Shown: in pieces, positions 25,366 through 38,396 of the stretch
Numbering within the stretch: the stretch's first letter is position 1
Layout: the number at the start of each line of letters is the position of its first letter
DNA from: Azadirachta indica
Lineage: Eukaryota > Streptophyta > Magnoliopsida > Sapindales > Meliaceae
DNA: 64,000 bases
NCBI GenBank assembly: GCA_022749755.1
Contig: CM040442.1
Location: 2,134,663-2,198,662, forward strand
Reading direction: 5' to 3'
Notes under the pieces: generated by a model
Databases searched by the model: none
The model's input: the letters and a program-made list of their open reading frames with translations, nothing else
Told to the model about the DNA's origin: nothing
Made by a program: the position numbers and the translations under genes

Positions 25366-25373
25366 TATTTGTA
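25366..25373 (-). promoter_or_regulatory. degenerate TATA position of R4
   Basis: Reads TACAAATA on the minus strand where R2, R3 and R6 have TATAAATA. Confidence 0.45.
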
Positions 25374-25922
25374 CTCGCTCTTTTCCAAATCTGAAAAGGA
25401 TTTCACATTTTGGCTTGCCACTCCACATAAGGAAAATCTTAACTATCCGGTAGTGAATGGGATTTCAAAATTTCATCCGAATAAGAATGGTTGAATCTCA
25501 TCTGTTTTTTTCCAAAGTTCTATTTTTATATAATTGTCATATTATTACTAATATTATTATCTGCGGATGCTTAATGTAATAATATTTGATATCGTGAGAT
25601 GCTTAATTGATGCACGTGTCCTTTGCGAGGCAATAAAAACTCTTAGAAAATATATTGCAAACGAGAAAATTTTGCTAGATTTTATTAAATTTGACGACAA
25701 GCAAGACAAGGTAAAGATTCATTGATTTCACCAAGAATCTTTATAAAATAACAATTTTTTGTAAGTGTAAATACATTTAATTTCCATTCTCTTTCAATAT
25801 GGGCTTGATTAATTAATTCCACTATCTTCCCCTATATGTTATTACAATATTTATTATAATAAGCGATGACACTTGTTCAGCAGCAAACTCTGAAATCTTG
25901 TTTAAAACACACTAGTACAATT
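25374..25922. other. R4 upstream and ACO3 3' flank
   Basis: Conserved interval with a G-box CACGTG at 25613-25618. The TTA microsatellite is reduced to a few units. Nearly identical to 36.58-37.13 kb. Confidence 0.5.
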
Positions 25923-27092
<1,170 letters not shown>

Positions 27093-27181
27093 TTATTTCT
27101 CTCTCAGAGAGAAAACAAGCTGGTGTATGTGTGTGTGAATTTGTGTGGTTGTTGATGCGGAAAGAGTGGAGGTTGGCAAGG

Positions 27182-27189
27182 TATTTATA
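27182..27189 (-). promoter_or_regulatory. TATA box of ACO3
   Basis: TATAAATA about 111 bp upstream of the ATG. Confidence 0.6.
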
Positions 27190-28024
27190 GGGAGTTCAAG
27201 GCAGCAATGAAGACACAAATAATTGCAAAACGTGGTAGGAAGTGGGGTTAGAGAATTTAACTCCAACAATATTTGTTCAAATCAGTAGATAATAAGTAAA
27301 GGTTATGAAAATAATTCACTCATTTTTGCCAAATTTTTTTTTGATAAAAATTGAGGGGTCGCTTTTCCTTGATACACTATCCATCTTCAAAGTTCTATCA
27401 GACACTGTAGACATGGAGGAATTGGACCCACTTTGACGGCTATTTCTTAATTTTCTCGACAAATTTGACCAAACAAATGGCTACCACTTTCCTTGCAAGC
27501 TCCGTTCTCGAAAATCTGTTTGGCTGTTCTGAAAAATGATGTTATTACTGGAAGTCGCTTAGTAGTTGCACCCCAACCCACACAGGTCCTAATATATCAT
27601 TTTTCATTTTTAAGTCATATCATGCTGTGCTGTGATAAACTAGGACCGTCAATTTGTTCCAATCCGGTCCTATTCCTAATTTTGCAGTAAAAGAAATTAA
27701 ATATAAATTGGGTCCCGAGGCCTTGTTCTATTTTCGAATTATTATCGAATGTCACACGTGTGAATGATTAATCTATTGCTGAATGTTACCTGTTTGACTG
27801 TTTGACGTTTTATGTTATTAATGTTATGATATTCTTTTGTAGGTGTTATATTAATCCAATTCTCACCTTCTTGAATTGGTGGCAGAGGTTTTTTAATGAA
27901 GGAAAAATTTAAAAAAAAAAAAGAAAGAAAACACTTGCCCGAAATTATCAGTTAACAAGTTATTCAGCACACGACCATGTCATTTATTCAGATCCATCAT
28001 CCGTGTCTGCATCCAATAATTTAA

Positions 28025-28206
28025 TTTTGATAATTTTATCATTTTCTCATTATATTTTGTTTTGTTAATTTTATTTTGCAAATGTAAGAAAATAATAATA
28101 TTAAACATAATCTCATTATATTTTGTTTTGTTAATTTTATTTTGCAAATGTAAGAAAATAATAATATTAAACATAATCTTATAAGAAAATGATAAAATTA
28201 TCAAAA
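28025..28206. repeat. inverted repeat enclosing 66-bp tandem duplication
   Basis: Perfect 23-bp arms (28025-28047 and 28184-28206, ttttgataattttatc...) enclose two identical 66-bp direct repeats at 28045-28110 and 28111-28176. The whole is extremely AT-rich and could form a cruciform or hairpin. It lies at the left edge of the block that is foreign to the other spacers. Confidence 0.85.
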
Positions 28207-29165
28207 TAAAAATATTAGATTTGCTAAAATATACTGCTAATAGAATGAGAAAAAAATATTTATGACAAAATTAAGATTATTTTAATTAGATAAAGTGTTT
28301 AGGGAAATACTAGAGCCTTCAAATAAACATATTATTTATGGTCAGGATCATGAAGTCTCAAGACTGAATGGCACCGACCAAATAGAGTCTGAGCTTTAAA
28401 AGTAGTTCATTTGAATGAAAAAGATAGTGTAGGTCGGATAATAAAATACCGCCCGACCATATGCAACGTGAGTAATGAAACTCAACCGTACATTCTGCCT
28501 AGTGATCACCCATTTTTTTCACCTTTCATTGTGGAGAGAATGTAGTCCAAAAATTATTAAAACGGTTAATCTCTACGCCCATAAAATCCCAACAACCTAA
28601 AGAAAAAGGTACGCATTATGGATTTAGGCAAGCGAAACTCTGTGAAATTTTTGTCCAATTCATTCTTCTAAAATAACCCAACTAATTTAAACATCGGAGG
28701 GTTTACGTTGGGGAAGCCAGCTATTCTTTGATTTTTTTTGTTTTGTAGGCAGGGGGAGATTCTCGAAATCTAAGAAATCGAAGTGTGTTGTTTGAGGTAA
28801 AAATTGACAAAATTTTGGTATCAACATAAAGATAATAGAATTACTAAATAAAAATATTTTAATTAAATAATAATTTATGATAAAATTATAAAATTGTATT
28901 TTAAAAAACTAAATTAAGCATATAATTATTATTTTATTATTTTAAAATTATAAGATTAGTTTGATAAACATATATTAACAGTAGAGTTAAAATGCTTAAT
29001 TTGTATTTTTTTAAAATTTGTGAGGGCAAAAAGATCATTTTGAGGATATAAAGTTAATTTCAAGGAGGCATTTGCCTATTTCCTCATACTTCAGAGGGCA
29101 TTTGTTTTTTAGCAAATCTCAGGAAGTAACTTATTTACTTAAACTTCAGGGGAGAATATGTTATA
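28207..29165. mobile_element. foreign block, possible LTR/TRIM remnant
   Basis: Absent from the paralogous spacers, where sequence like 28016 is followed by unrelated sequence. The block around 28560-28760 (catcggagggtttacgttgg and neighbouring segments) resembles the R/U5-type text of plant LTR or TRIM elements. No LTR pair, primer-binding site or coding region was found, so the identity is tentative. Confidence 0.35.
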
Positions 29166-31826
29166 ATCCCTTTTTTATTTCCTGTTTCCGAACTTAATAT
29201 TTAAGCGTCTACTATTGGTTTATATTTTTTTTTATATAAAAAATACTGTTCACAGTTTAACAATAGTTTAGATGAATATAATTACAATTATCTGACTTGT
29301 TTTTATTTTAAATTTTTAATATAATAATAAGTGATTATGTAATTAAAAGTTTATCAAGAGTTCACACGTATATAATTATAAAAAATGGTGATCATAGTTT
29401 AATATAATAATGAGTTACTAGCTATCTTGTGCATCAGTATTGACCAATTCATGTGCTACAATCAAATGTAATCCATTATGTAATAATAAAAAATTGGCGT
29501 GCAAAGAAACATGTCTACGACACAATCTTTACGCATGTTTCTAATTTATTTTATTATGTTCTTCAGAGGCTTGGCATTTTATATGATCAAAAGAATTCAA
29601 ACATCGACATTGCGAAAGAAAATTAGAAAACATGTTAAGAGCAGTATCGAGCTAATAGTTCATAAATCAAACAAAATTAGGTGAAATTAATTCATCTTTA
29701 TGATTATTCATCCCATGAACAACATTAGGCAGATTTATTTCATGGTGGGGCGGCTAATGAATAATATTTTCTTGTGTGTTTATGTAATTAGACCCATTTA
29801 CATGGAAATTTCAGTACAGCCCACCTCTGAAATCGAAATTTAATTTGTACATATAAGTTGAAAATTTTGAAAGTTATGGCTGCTACTTTCTTGACAAAAA
29901 AATCCCACATGATAAATAAAAAATGGAATAAAAGTCCCAATGTTGTCTGCTCTATATTCTATTTGCTTGACTTGCACGTTTACAATGAAATTTTGGTCTA
30001 AGAAAGAATTTTTGGTCAACATTAATTGCTTGAATTTTGAAATTGACGATTCATGAGATACTTGTAAGAAGCTGCTTTTGGAAGGAAATTATAATTCTCA
30101 ATTTTGTTATGAAATTATAAATAAAGGAAGATTTAGGAGAATTAGAGAAATATACGCATATATGTATTAATCTTAAGGAAATCAACATAATCAACAATGT
30201 TATTCAATTTAAAATTATTAATTTCGTATTCCTCATAAATAAAAGAAAATAACATATTTAAACGCTCTTGGTTTTTTCTGTTTTGATCATCAAACGAGTA
30301 ATGATTATTTTGATGCAGATAATTGTTGAATGATTTGTATTAGCAATAAATCATCATCAAACTATCACATACGTGCTTGGGAATAAAAACATTTATTTTG
30401 TTAAAAAACAAAAAAAGAGTCTGGGTTCAGCACGGCTTCTTGGGTTTTGGTACTAGGCTCAACTCCACAGTGGTTTCTGAAATTTTCTCTTATTTAAGAT
30501 TTGACTACTAACGTATGATCATCTGTCAACTTCTTTGAAGAATTGGCTTTTGTTCGTGTTTACAAAATAAAGTAAAAAATTCAGTCAATGGTTTAAAATT
30601 CGGTCCAATTATCACAACCCTTGGAAATTATGTCCTCTTCTATAGTAGTAATACTGACAGTGTATATATCTTCAAGAGTCTTAAACGATAACGGTCAAAA
30701 CTGAATACTACATAGTCCAACAGGATTCAACGCTTTTTAATTTTAATGCATTTAATTCAAAAAATTAAATATAAATTTTGGTTTTAGTCCATACTACAAC
30801 TTTCGGAAAACCCACTTCCCTAATATTTCAACCTATTATTCTCCCTCCGACCAACCCTCCCCCCCTTTTTTTTCTTTTTAATATAACTAATTTTATACAT
30901 TATATTTATTACTACGAAGTCAGTTAAAGTGTTTGATAAAATTTATTTATAATCACTTTTAATAAAATTACTCTATACAACAAATTTTTAGAAGTAAGAA
31001 AATACATCTGTAGAATTTAAAAAGTAAAAAAATTGTTATTTTTAAAAATATAATTTAAAAATAATTTTATTTTTAAATATAATATCAAATCATTTAAAAT
31101 TAAAAAATTTAAAATTAATCCTACTAATAATTACTAATCTCAACTGTATTTGAGAAATAAAATTGTTAAAACCGAATTTTTTTTTCCTTTTTTACTTTTG
31201 TTTTAATTTTATAATTTCTTAAACAATTTTTTCTTACATTTTAAATTTACTCTCTTTTCGATAATTTATTCTGCAAATCATACAAATCAAGCATTTCTTA
31301 TCAATTTTTATTCAATAATATTTTATTATATTTGATTTCAATTTTTAGATTGTAAACCTTTGTCGTTTATAATTTTTTTCAATATTTAAAAATTATTATT
31401 AATATATCATATTTTTTTTCATCTGCAATATTATATATCAGGTCAGGTATTTGCCGAGACTCAAGTTAAAGAAATCAATTTTTTATTTTATTAAAATAAT
31501 CTAATTAATAGATTAATTTAAATTGTTTCTTTTATGATATTGTTTTAGACAAAATCATTGGATTTGTAAAATAAAAAGAAATATATCTTAACCTTAATCA
31601 AAATATGTAAATTTGGGTCTAACGCCATTCTAAGCATTATTAGTCTATTCCTTTGTCATATAAGCCTATTCTATTAACAATAACAATCAATCATCAATTT
31701 TTATTTCTCAAAGTAAAAACTTTGCAAACAAAGATGTCATTTCCGAAAATTCCCCCGACTTATTGATTTTTAAGACAATCATCAAAAACTAAATATGAAA
31801 ATTTTTTGTGATTATATATTAACTTG

Positions 31827-32052
31827 GTGCGAGCAATATTCCAAACTTTGTGTGTATGAGAACGTATAAATTTAAAAGAGAAAAAAATTTGGCCTATTTG
31901 ATGTTAATAACTTTCCAAAAATACAATGCTTTCAATGAAGGAAGCCAATATTTTCTATTTGATAAATAGAAAACGTTCATATTAAAATACCACTGGACCT
32001 AATTGCATTTAAGTTGTTTATCATTTCACTTGTTCGAATATAAAATCATGAG
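31827..32052. repeat. 225-bp host segment, left copy
   Basis: Spacer sequence (ttggtgcgagcaatattcc... to ...aaaatcatgag) that occurs once in other spacers. Here it occurs twice, on either side of the pararetrovirus-like insert. The two copies differ at several sites. Confidence 0.8.
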
Positions 32053-34139
32053 AAATTGGGATTAGAGAGTTGATGAGTAAGTAAATTGTAAAATAATTTG
32101 AAAGTAATAATTGTAAAATAATTTGAAACAAGAGTAATTTGAAAATAAGTTTGAAATTACACGAGATTGGAATTCGCAAATATTGAATTGGAAATTGTAT
32201 GCACTTGAAGACAATGTTTAATTTTTGAAAATATTGAAGAGGATTTTATTGATGGCTGAGAATATTACAAAGGGAGTTTTACACTAAGTGTTCATCTCTT
32301 AAGTCCGACTTCTTGAGCTAATTTGTTGAAGTTTAAATTTATATGTCCGCCTCCGAAGAGGACTTCTACTTTATTTATAATGTTTAAAAGAAATTGTTTA
32401 TCGTGTTTCCTACTTGATATCATATTAAGTGATTGGCAGTGGCATATTCCTTCACTATAACTACAATCTTAAATACTACTTGTGTCATTAAAATTATCTA
32501 TTTCTTGAATGGTCACAGAGGAATCCGATTAATTACTAAATTGTTCACTAAGAAGAAGTTGGCTAAATTTTTGTCTAAGATCTTCATCATTCTTGAATAT
32601 TTCATTAATCTTATTTTTTGTTTTACAGCTGGTGGAAATATGACCTGGTTTTTTACAAGTCTAACAAACTATGGGCTTTTTATTATGTTTGAGCTTACTA
32701 TATTTTTTACTCTTTTTGTAATAAGGTTCATTAAATTGGACTTTCTTATTTTTTCTTAGATAAGTGATGGTTTTGGGCCTATAGGTTTTTCTACGAGATA
32801 GGGCCGTAAGATTATCATATTCATATTGAGCACAAAAATTTCCTATGGTTTGTTTAAAGGAATATTTCTCACTATTTTTCTTATCCTTTTGTTCTTAACA
32901 TAAGGCTAAACCTTCTTTTTTGACAAATGCAAAGAGTTGACCATAAGTAATAGTGTCCCAAAGGATTGAACGACCTCCAGTAATTTCTACTAATTTTTTG
33001 AGTACTCTATTAGAAAAGAATTTGGGTAATCCTGTAATAAATCTTTCTTTCCAAAAAGAGACATTACAGTTTTGGCGTTGGAATATGTGTCTAATAAAAA
33101 CATCTTTATATATCTAAAGTCACCTGAGATTGGACATCTAAGATTTGTAAGTACTAATTTTGAACTTTGAAGTTCTTCCTGAGGATTGCCTATAAAATGC
33201 ATAGCTATAGTGTGAATAAATACTTCTACAGCATTTTGTGTTTCTTTGACTTCTTGGAATCCTCGATCATCTTCTATTATGAGTTGTTCTACGTGATTAA
33301 GTATACTTTATTGAATAGATGTACTAAGACTATTATCCCACCAATACCTACGGGATCCTATAAATCTTGCTACTATAAGTCTAGCAGCTTGATGATTAGT
33401 ATTTTTTACGGCTTTATAGGCTATTGCAACCATTCCTATTTCTTGGAGTACATTCATAATTTCATATTTGGATCTACCATTTATATTCTATTCATGGATA
33501 ACTTCTCTGGTATATTGAGTAGTAACATACTTAAAATGTTTTTCATATTGAATATCCAGTGGAGTGGGTTTAGGAAAGTAATTTCTAGTTAATGTGTTTT
33601 TTCAACTATTGGGTTGCCTAATTTTTCTTTATAACCTATTAATTTCTAAGGGTTCATTATCTTCATCTTGACTTTGGGTTTGACTTTCTAAAGTTTTATT
33701 TGTAGTATTAACGTTGGAAAGTCTTGATAAAGAAGATAAATTTTTATTAATTTGGTTTAAAAGGTCAATTTTGCGAAAAAAAGTAAGTTTTTTATCTTTT
33801 TACGATAATGGTTGAGGTTTGAATAAAGGTGGGGTTACACTAGAGGGAAAACTAGGATTAGGGGTAATTTGGTCTAATTTATCCTCGATTTGACTAACTT
33901 GTTTAGAAATAGTGTGTAATATTTGACTTTGATAATTATTCTTATCATAAAATTTTTTAATGTCTCCTAAAGTGGAAGGCTCATAGTTCGCTCTATTACT
34001 AGTTAATTTGAATGGTGATGCTGGAATACAACTTTATGAAATATTGAGTTGGAGAAATTTTAAAGGTAGATGTACTGATTGAATAATGTCATGTTTTTTT
34101 ATTTTCCATTTTCTAAGATGACTAGTATGGACGTTTAAA
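32053..34139 (-). mobile_element. decayed endogenous pararetrovirus fragment
   Basis: About 2.1 kb inserted in the spacer and read on the minus strand. It contains a degenerate coat-protein region of Caulimoviridae type (about 33600-32900). Recognisable pieces are the LTNLRCP...DFR segment near 33130 and, further on, a CCHC zinc knuckle (TCKKPGHISTSC) near 32640. Several stop codons and frame breaks interrupt it. No reverse transcriptase, protease or movement-protein region was recognised. It most resembles endogenous florendovirus-type sequences from memory of the family, which would need a search. It is an inactive fossil. Confidence 0.7.
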
Positions 34140-34368
34140 TTTGGTGCGAGCAATATTTCAGACTTTGTGTGTACGAGAACGTATAAATTTAAAAGAGAAA
34201 AAATTCAGCCTATGTGATATTAATAACTTTCCAAAAATACAATGTTTTCAACGAAGGAGGCCAATATTTTCTATTTGATAAATAGAAAACGTTCATATTG
34301 GAATACCACTGGACCCAATTGCATTTAAGTTGTTTATCATTACACTTGTTCGAATATAAAATCATGAG
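34140..34368. repeat. 225-bp host segment, right copy
   Basis: Second copy of 31827-32052, directly abutting the pararetrovirus-like insert. After it the normal spacer sequence continues towards T5. Confidence 0.8.
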
Positions 34369-34999
34369 ATGAACCTACTTATGTAATATTAATTATACTG
34401 AATTGTCATTTCACGCAATAACTTAAGTTTGAAGATAAATATTTAAACATTTGCCCTTAAACTTTTTATTAATTCATACAAACTCTATAAATAGAAACTG
34501 TACATAATTATATGAGTTTATATAATTCTACATTTATTATTACACTTGTGAAATCCACAGCTTGTGATTGATCCTTCTTAGAATTATTTCAATTCTTAAT
34601 GCGCTCCCTAGGTATTAGGGCAACTTTTACTACCACAATATTCTTTTTTATTTAGACAAACAAGTGCTTATAAATTAATTTTGATTGTCATCTATTTTTT
34701 TTTTTTTTTGCTTTATGATCTTCAACTTCCAGACTTTATCCCACTCTCTTATCAACTACCATGCCACCAACTCCAAGTCAAATTATGGTTAGAATTCGAA
34801 AGTAAAAGGGTTAATGAATTCCATTATGCAAACAGCCAATATCAGTTCACAACCGGCTTGATCGATTCGAAATTAGCTTACAGAAAATTAAATTGCAATT
34901 CGCAAACAAAGTGGTAACAGGCAAAGGATTTATATATAGACTTTATCCATTCCAGTGACTATTATCACAAGTCTTATCACAGAGATTTAATCAATGCTG

Positions 35000-35221
35000 T
35001 TATTTAATCTTGGTGCAAGTCTCCGAGCAGGATTCGACGCAGCTTTTCACACTTCCATCACCTGATAATTAAATGAAACAACGGAATGCAACTCATTCCA
35101 ATCCTGGCACATCACAACTTGAAATACAGTCTTGGGCGCATTCCGCTAAATATTGACCAACAAGAAGCCCGAACACTAGTGAAGCCATTAAAAATGGGTG
35201 AACTTTGCCAAGTTTCTCCAT
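35000..35221 (-). pseudogene. thionin-like T5, internally deleted
   Basis: The signal peptide and first cysteine triplet are open from the ATG at 35221, but the frame stops soon after the third cysteine because the rest of exon 1 is deleted as in T3. Exon-2 sequence remains at about 35000-35060. Confidence 0.72.
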
Positions 35222-35781
35222 TTTCTCTTTTCCTACCTATGCAATACGTCAAGATGAATTTACCGTAAAGTTCTCTAAAAGGAGTTATATCGGGCTTCAA
35301 TCAATAGTAGGAGTAAGCTTTTACAACCGCCATTGTTTCCATATATGAAATATGATGCTTATTGGAGAGGATATTGTTGTAGACACATTATGGATTTGGA
35401 TGATCGCCTAGATTCTTTTCTCCCCCTTTTTTATTCTTAATTAAAAAGTAAGAGTATTAAGAAATAACTATAATAATTTTTTTAATTTTGTTATATTCTT
35501 ACTAAGTTTATAAATTTCTAATCGTTAAATTAAATAGTAATGACAGTGAATTACAAAGTATGAAACAGATTCTAGAAAATGTTAATATAATTATTCAATT
35601 AATTTTCCTTAACAACGCCCGTATATATATAATATACTTGCCAAAGCATGGAATTGTTCACATAATTATAAATTTGAATATAATGGAAAATTGAGAATAC
35701 TAAAAGAATTATGCAAACCCTAAACATTACAGAGTTGAATGAATGACCTAGAAAGAAATTAACATTAATTCCTAGCACTCA
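35222..35781. other. T5 upstream region and R5 3' flank
   Basis: Collinear with, and very similar to, 15.88-16.44 kb. No gene seen. Confidence 0.5.
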
Positions 35782-36459
35782 TCACTTGAGAGCGGGAAAC
35801 TGAATACGATCCTCAATGTTGAGAGTAGGATCAGACTTAATTCTGCCTCCGTGCTCGGCTGTCGCAGCACTTTCTTTTCCGGAAAATCTGCCACTAAATT
35901 TACCGCGACCATTAGCAGCAGCAAAAGACGTCTCTCTCCTTAGTGGTTTTAAGAAACCACTACTGTTCGCCAACATGTAAGCTTTAGCGTCGCCAGCCTT
36001 CAACTTATAAGATTTTGGCTTGATGAAAGGGACTTCCAAGAATTCAAAATCCTTGTCAACAGTGACTTTTTCCACCTCACGATCATCTGGTTTCTTGATT
36101 ATTGGGTTTAGAGACTTTTTACTTCCTAATACCTCTTTCTCGTACTCTTTCAGTGTCAATGTTTCTCTTTCAACAACCGCGTCCTGATTTTGCGCGGCAC
36201 CAAAGTTTAGATTCTGTTTTGGCCTTCGAATTTCCTGTTCTCTGAGCATAAGACGATTCTGACCCACAATAGGTTTTGCCCTCGTCGTCGCAGCGTCCGG
36301 CATAGTTTGTTGTTTCTTCTTTCTATTCGCTTGCTTCTTCTGCTGCTCCATCTTCTTCTTAGCGTCTGGCAACGCAGTAGTGGCCCCATTGGCGAGGGAC
36401 TCGTCGGTGAGTTCTTCATCCGCCAAGACGTGAAAGTAATTCGCTATTGTTAGAGCCAT
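35782..36459 (-). CDS. SERBP1/RGGA-like basic protein, copy R5
   Basis: Single exon, 225 residues from the conserved MALTIANYFHVL start. As in R4 an in-frame upstream ATG (36570) exists but is not conserved outside R4 and R5. Domain order is as in R4: N-terminal Stm1-like motif, Lys/Gln-rich region, TLKEYEKEVLGSKKSL, VPFIKPKSYKLKAG, and tail IEDRIQFPALK. It is a close sister of R4; the 24.6-26.3 and 35.8-37.5 kb blocks are near copies. The ORF is intact but the TATA position reads TACAAATA. A role in RNA binding is inferred from the HABP4/SERBP1-like core only. Confidence 0.68.
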   Translation of the reverse strand: MALTIANYFHVLADEELTDESLANGATTALPDAKKKMEQQKKQANRKKKQQTMPDAATTRAKPIVGQNRLMLREQEIRRPKQNLNFGAAQNQDAVVERETLTLKEYEKEVLGSKKSLNPIIKKPDDREVEKVTVDKDFEFLEVPFIKPKSYKLKAGDAKAYMLANSSGFLKPLRRETSFAAANGRGKFSGRFSGKESAATAEHGGRIKSDPTLNIEDRIQFPALK

Positions 36460-36569
36460 AGATGATATATTGAAGATGCCTTTCTTTGACACAAAGTAGG
36501 AGACAGAGAGACTTTTGCTTGAGATTTGCAACCCACTCTTAGATAGAGAGACACCGGACAGGAGTAGCA

Positions 36570-36577
36570 TATTTGTA
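36570..36577 (-). promoter_or_regulatory. degenerate TATA position of R5
   Basis: TACAAATA on the minus strand, the same change as in R4. Confidence 0.45.
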
Positions 36578-37127
36578 CTCGTTCTTTTCCAATTCTGAAA
36601 AGGATTTCACATTTTGGCTTGCCACTCCACATAAGGAAAATCTTAACTATCCGGTAGTGAATGGGATTTCAAAATTTCATCCGAATAAGAATGGTTGAAT
36701 CTCATCTGTTTTTTTTTCAAATTTCTATTTTTATATAATTGTCATATTATTACTAATATTATTATCTGCGGATGCTTAATGTAATAATATTTGATATCGT
36801 GAGATGCTTAATTGATGCACGTGTCCTTTGCGAGGCAATAAAAACTCTTAGAAAATATATTGCAAACGAGAAAATTTTGCCAGATTTTATTAAATTTGAT
36901 GACAAGCAAGACAAGGTAAAGATTCATTGATTTCACCAAGAATCTTTATAAAATAACAATTTGTTGTAAGTGTAAATACATTTAATTTCCATTCTCTTTC
37001 AATATGGGCTTGATTAATTAATTCCACTATCTTCCCCTATATGTTATTACAATATTTATTATAATAAGCGATGACACTTGTTCAGCAGCAAACTCTGAAA
37101 TCTTGTTTAAAACACACTAGTACAATT
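36578..37127. other. R5 upstream and ACO4 3' flank
   Basis: Near-identical to 25.37-25.92 kb, with a G-box CACGTG at 36818-36823. No gene. Confidence 0.5.
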
Positions 37128-38297
<1,170 letters not shown>

Positions 38298-38388
38298 TTA
38301 TTTCTCTCTCAGAGAGATTAAGGAAGCTGGTGTATGTGTGTGTGAGTTTGTGTGGTTGTTGATGCGGAAAGAGTGGAGGTTGGCAAGG

Positions 38389-38396
38389 TATTTATA
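38389..38396 (-). promoter_or_regulatory. TATA box of ACO4
   Basis: TATAAATA about 113 bp upstream of the ATG. Confidence 0.6.

Larger units (their letters stand above)
27190..34999. other. 7.8-kb spacer between ACO3 and T5
   Basis: The longest spacer. 27190-28015 and 29165-31800 align with the other spacers. In between lie foreign sequence (28018-29165) and, further on, the pararetrovirus fragment (32053-34139), both listed separately. No intact gene seen. Confidence 0.55.

Noticed and set aside
25256..25366. In-frame upstream ATG extending R4 by 37 residues (same in R5)
   Set aside because: The extension is not conserved in R1-R3 and R6 and covers the likely 5' leader; the internal ATG is shared by all copies.
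32433..33592. Plus-strand membrane-protein-like frames in the pararetrovirus fragment
   Set aside because: Antisense of the coat-protein-like region; the hydrophobicity comes from AT-rich antisense codons.
36207..36419. Arg-rich alternative frame inside the SERBP1-like genes
   Set aside because: An overlapping frame with low-complexity Arg content caused by the Lys-rich run in the real frame.
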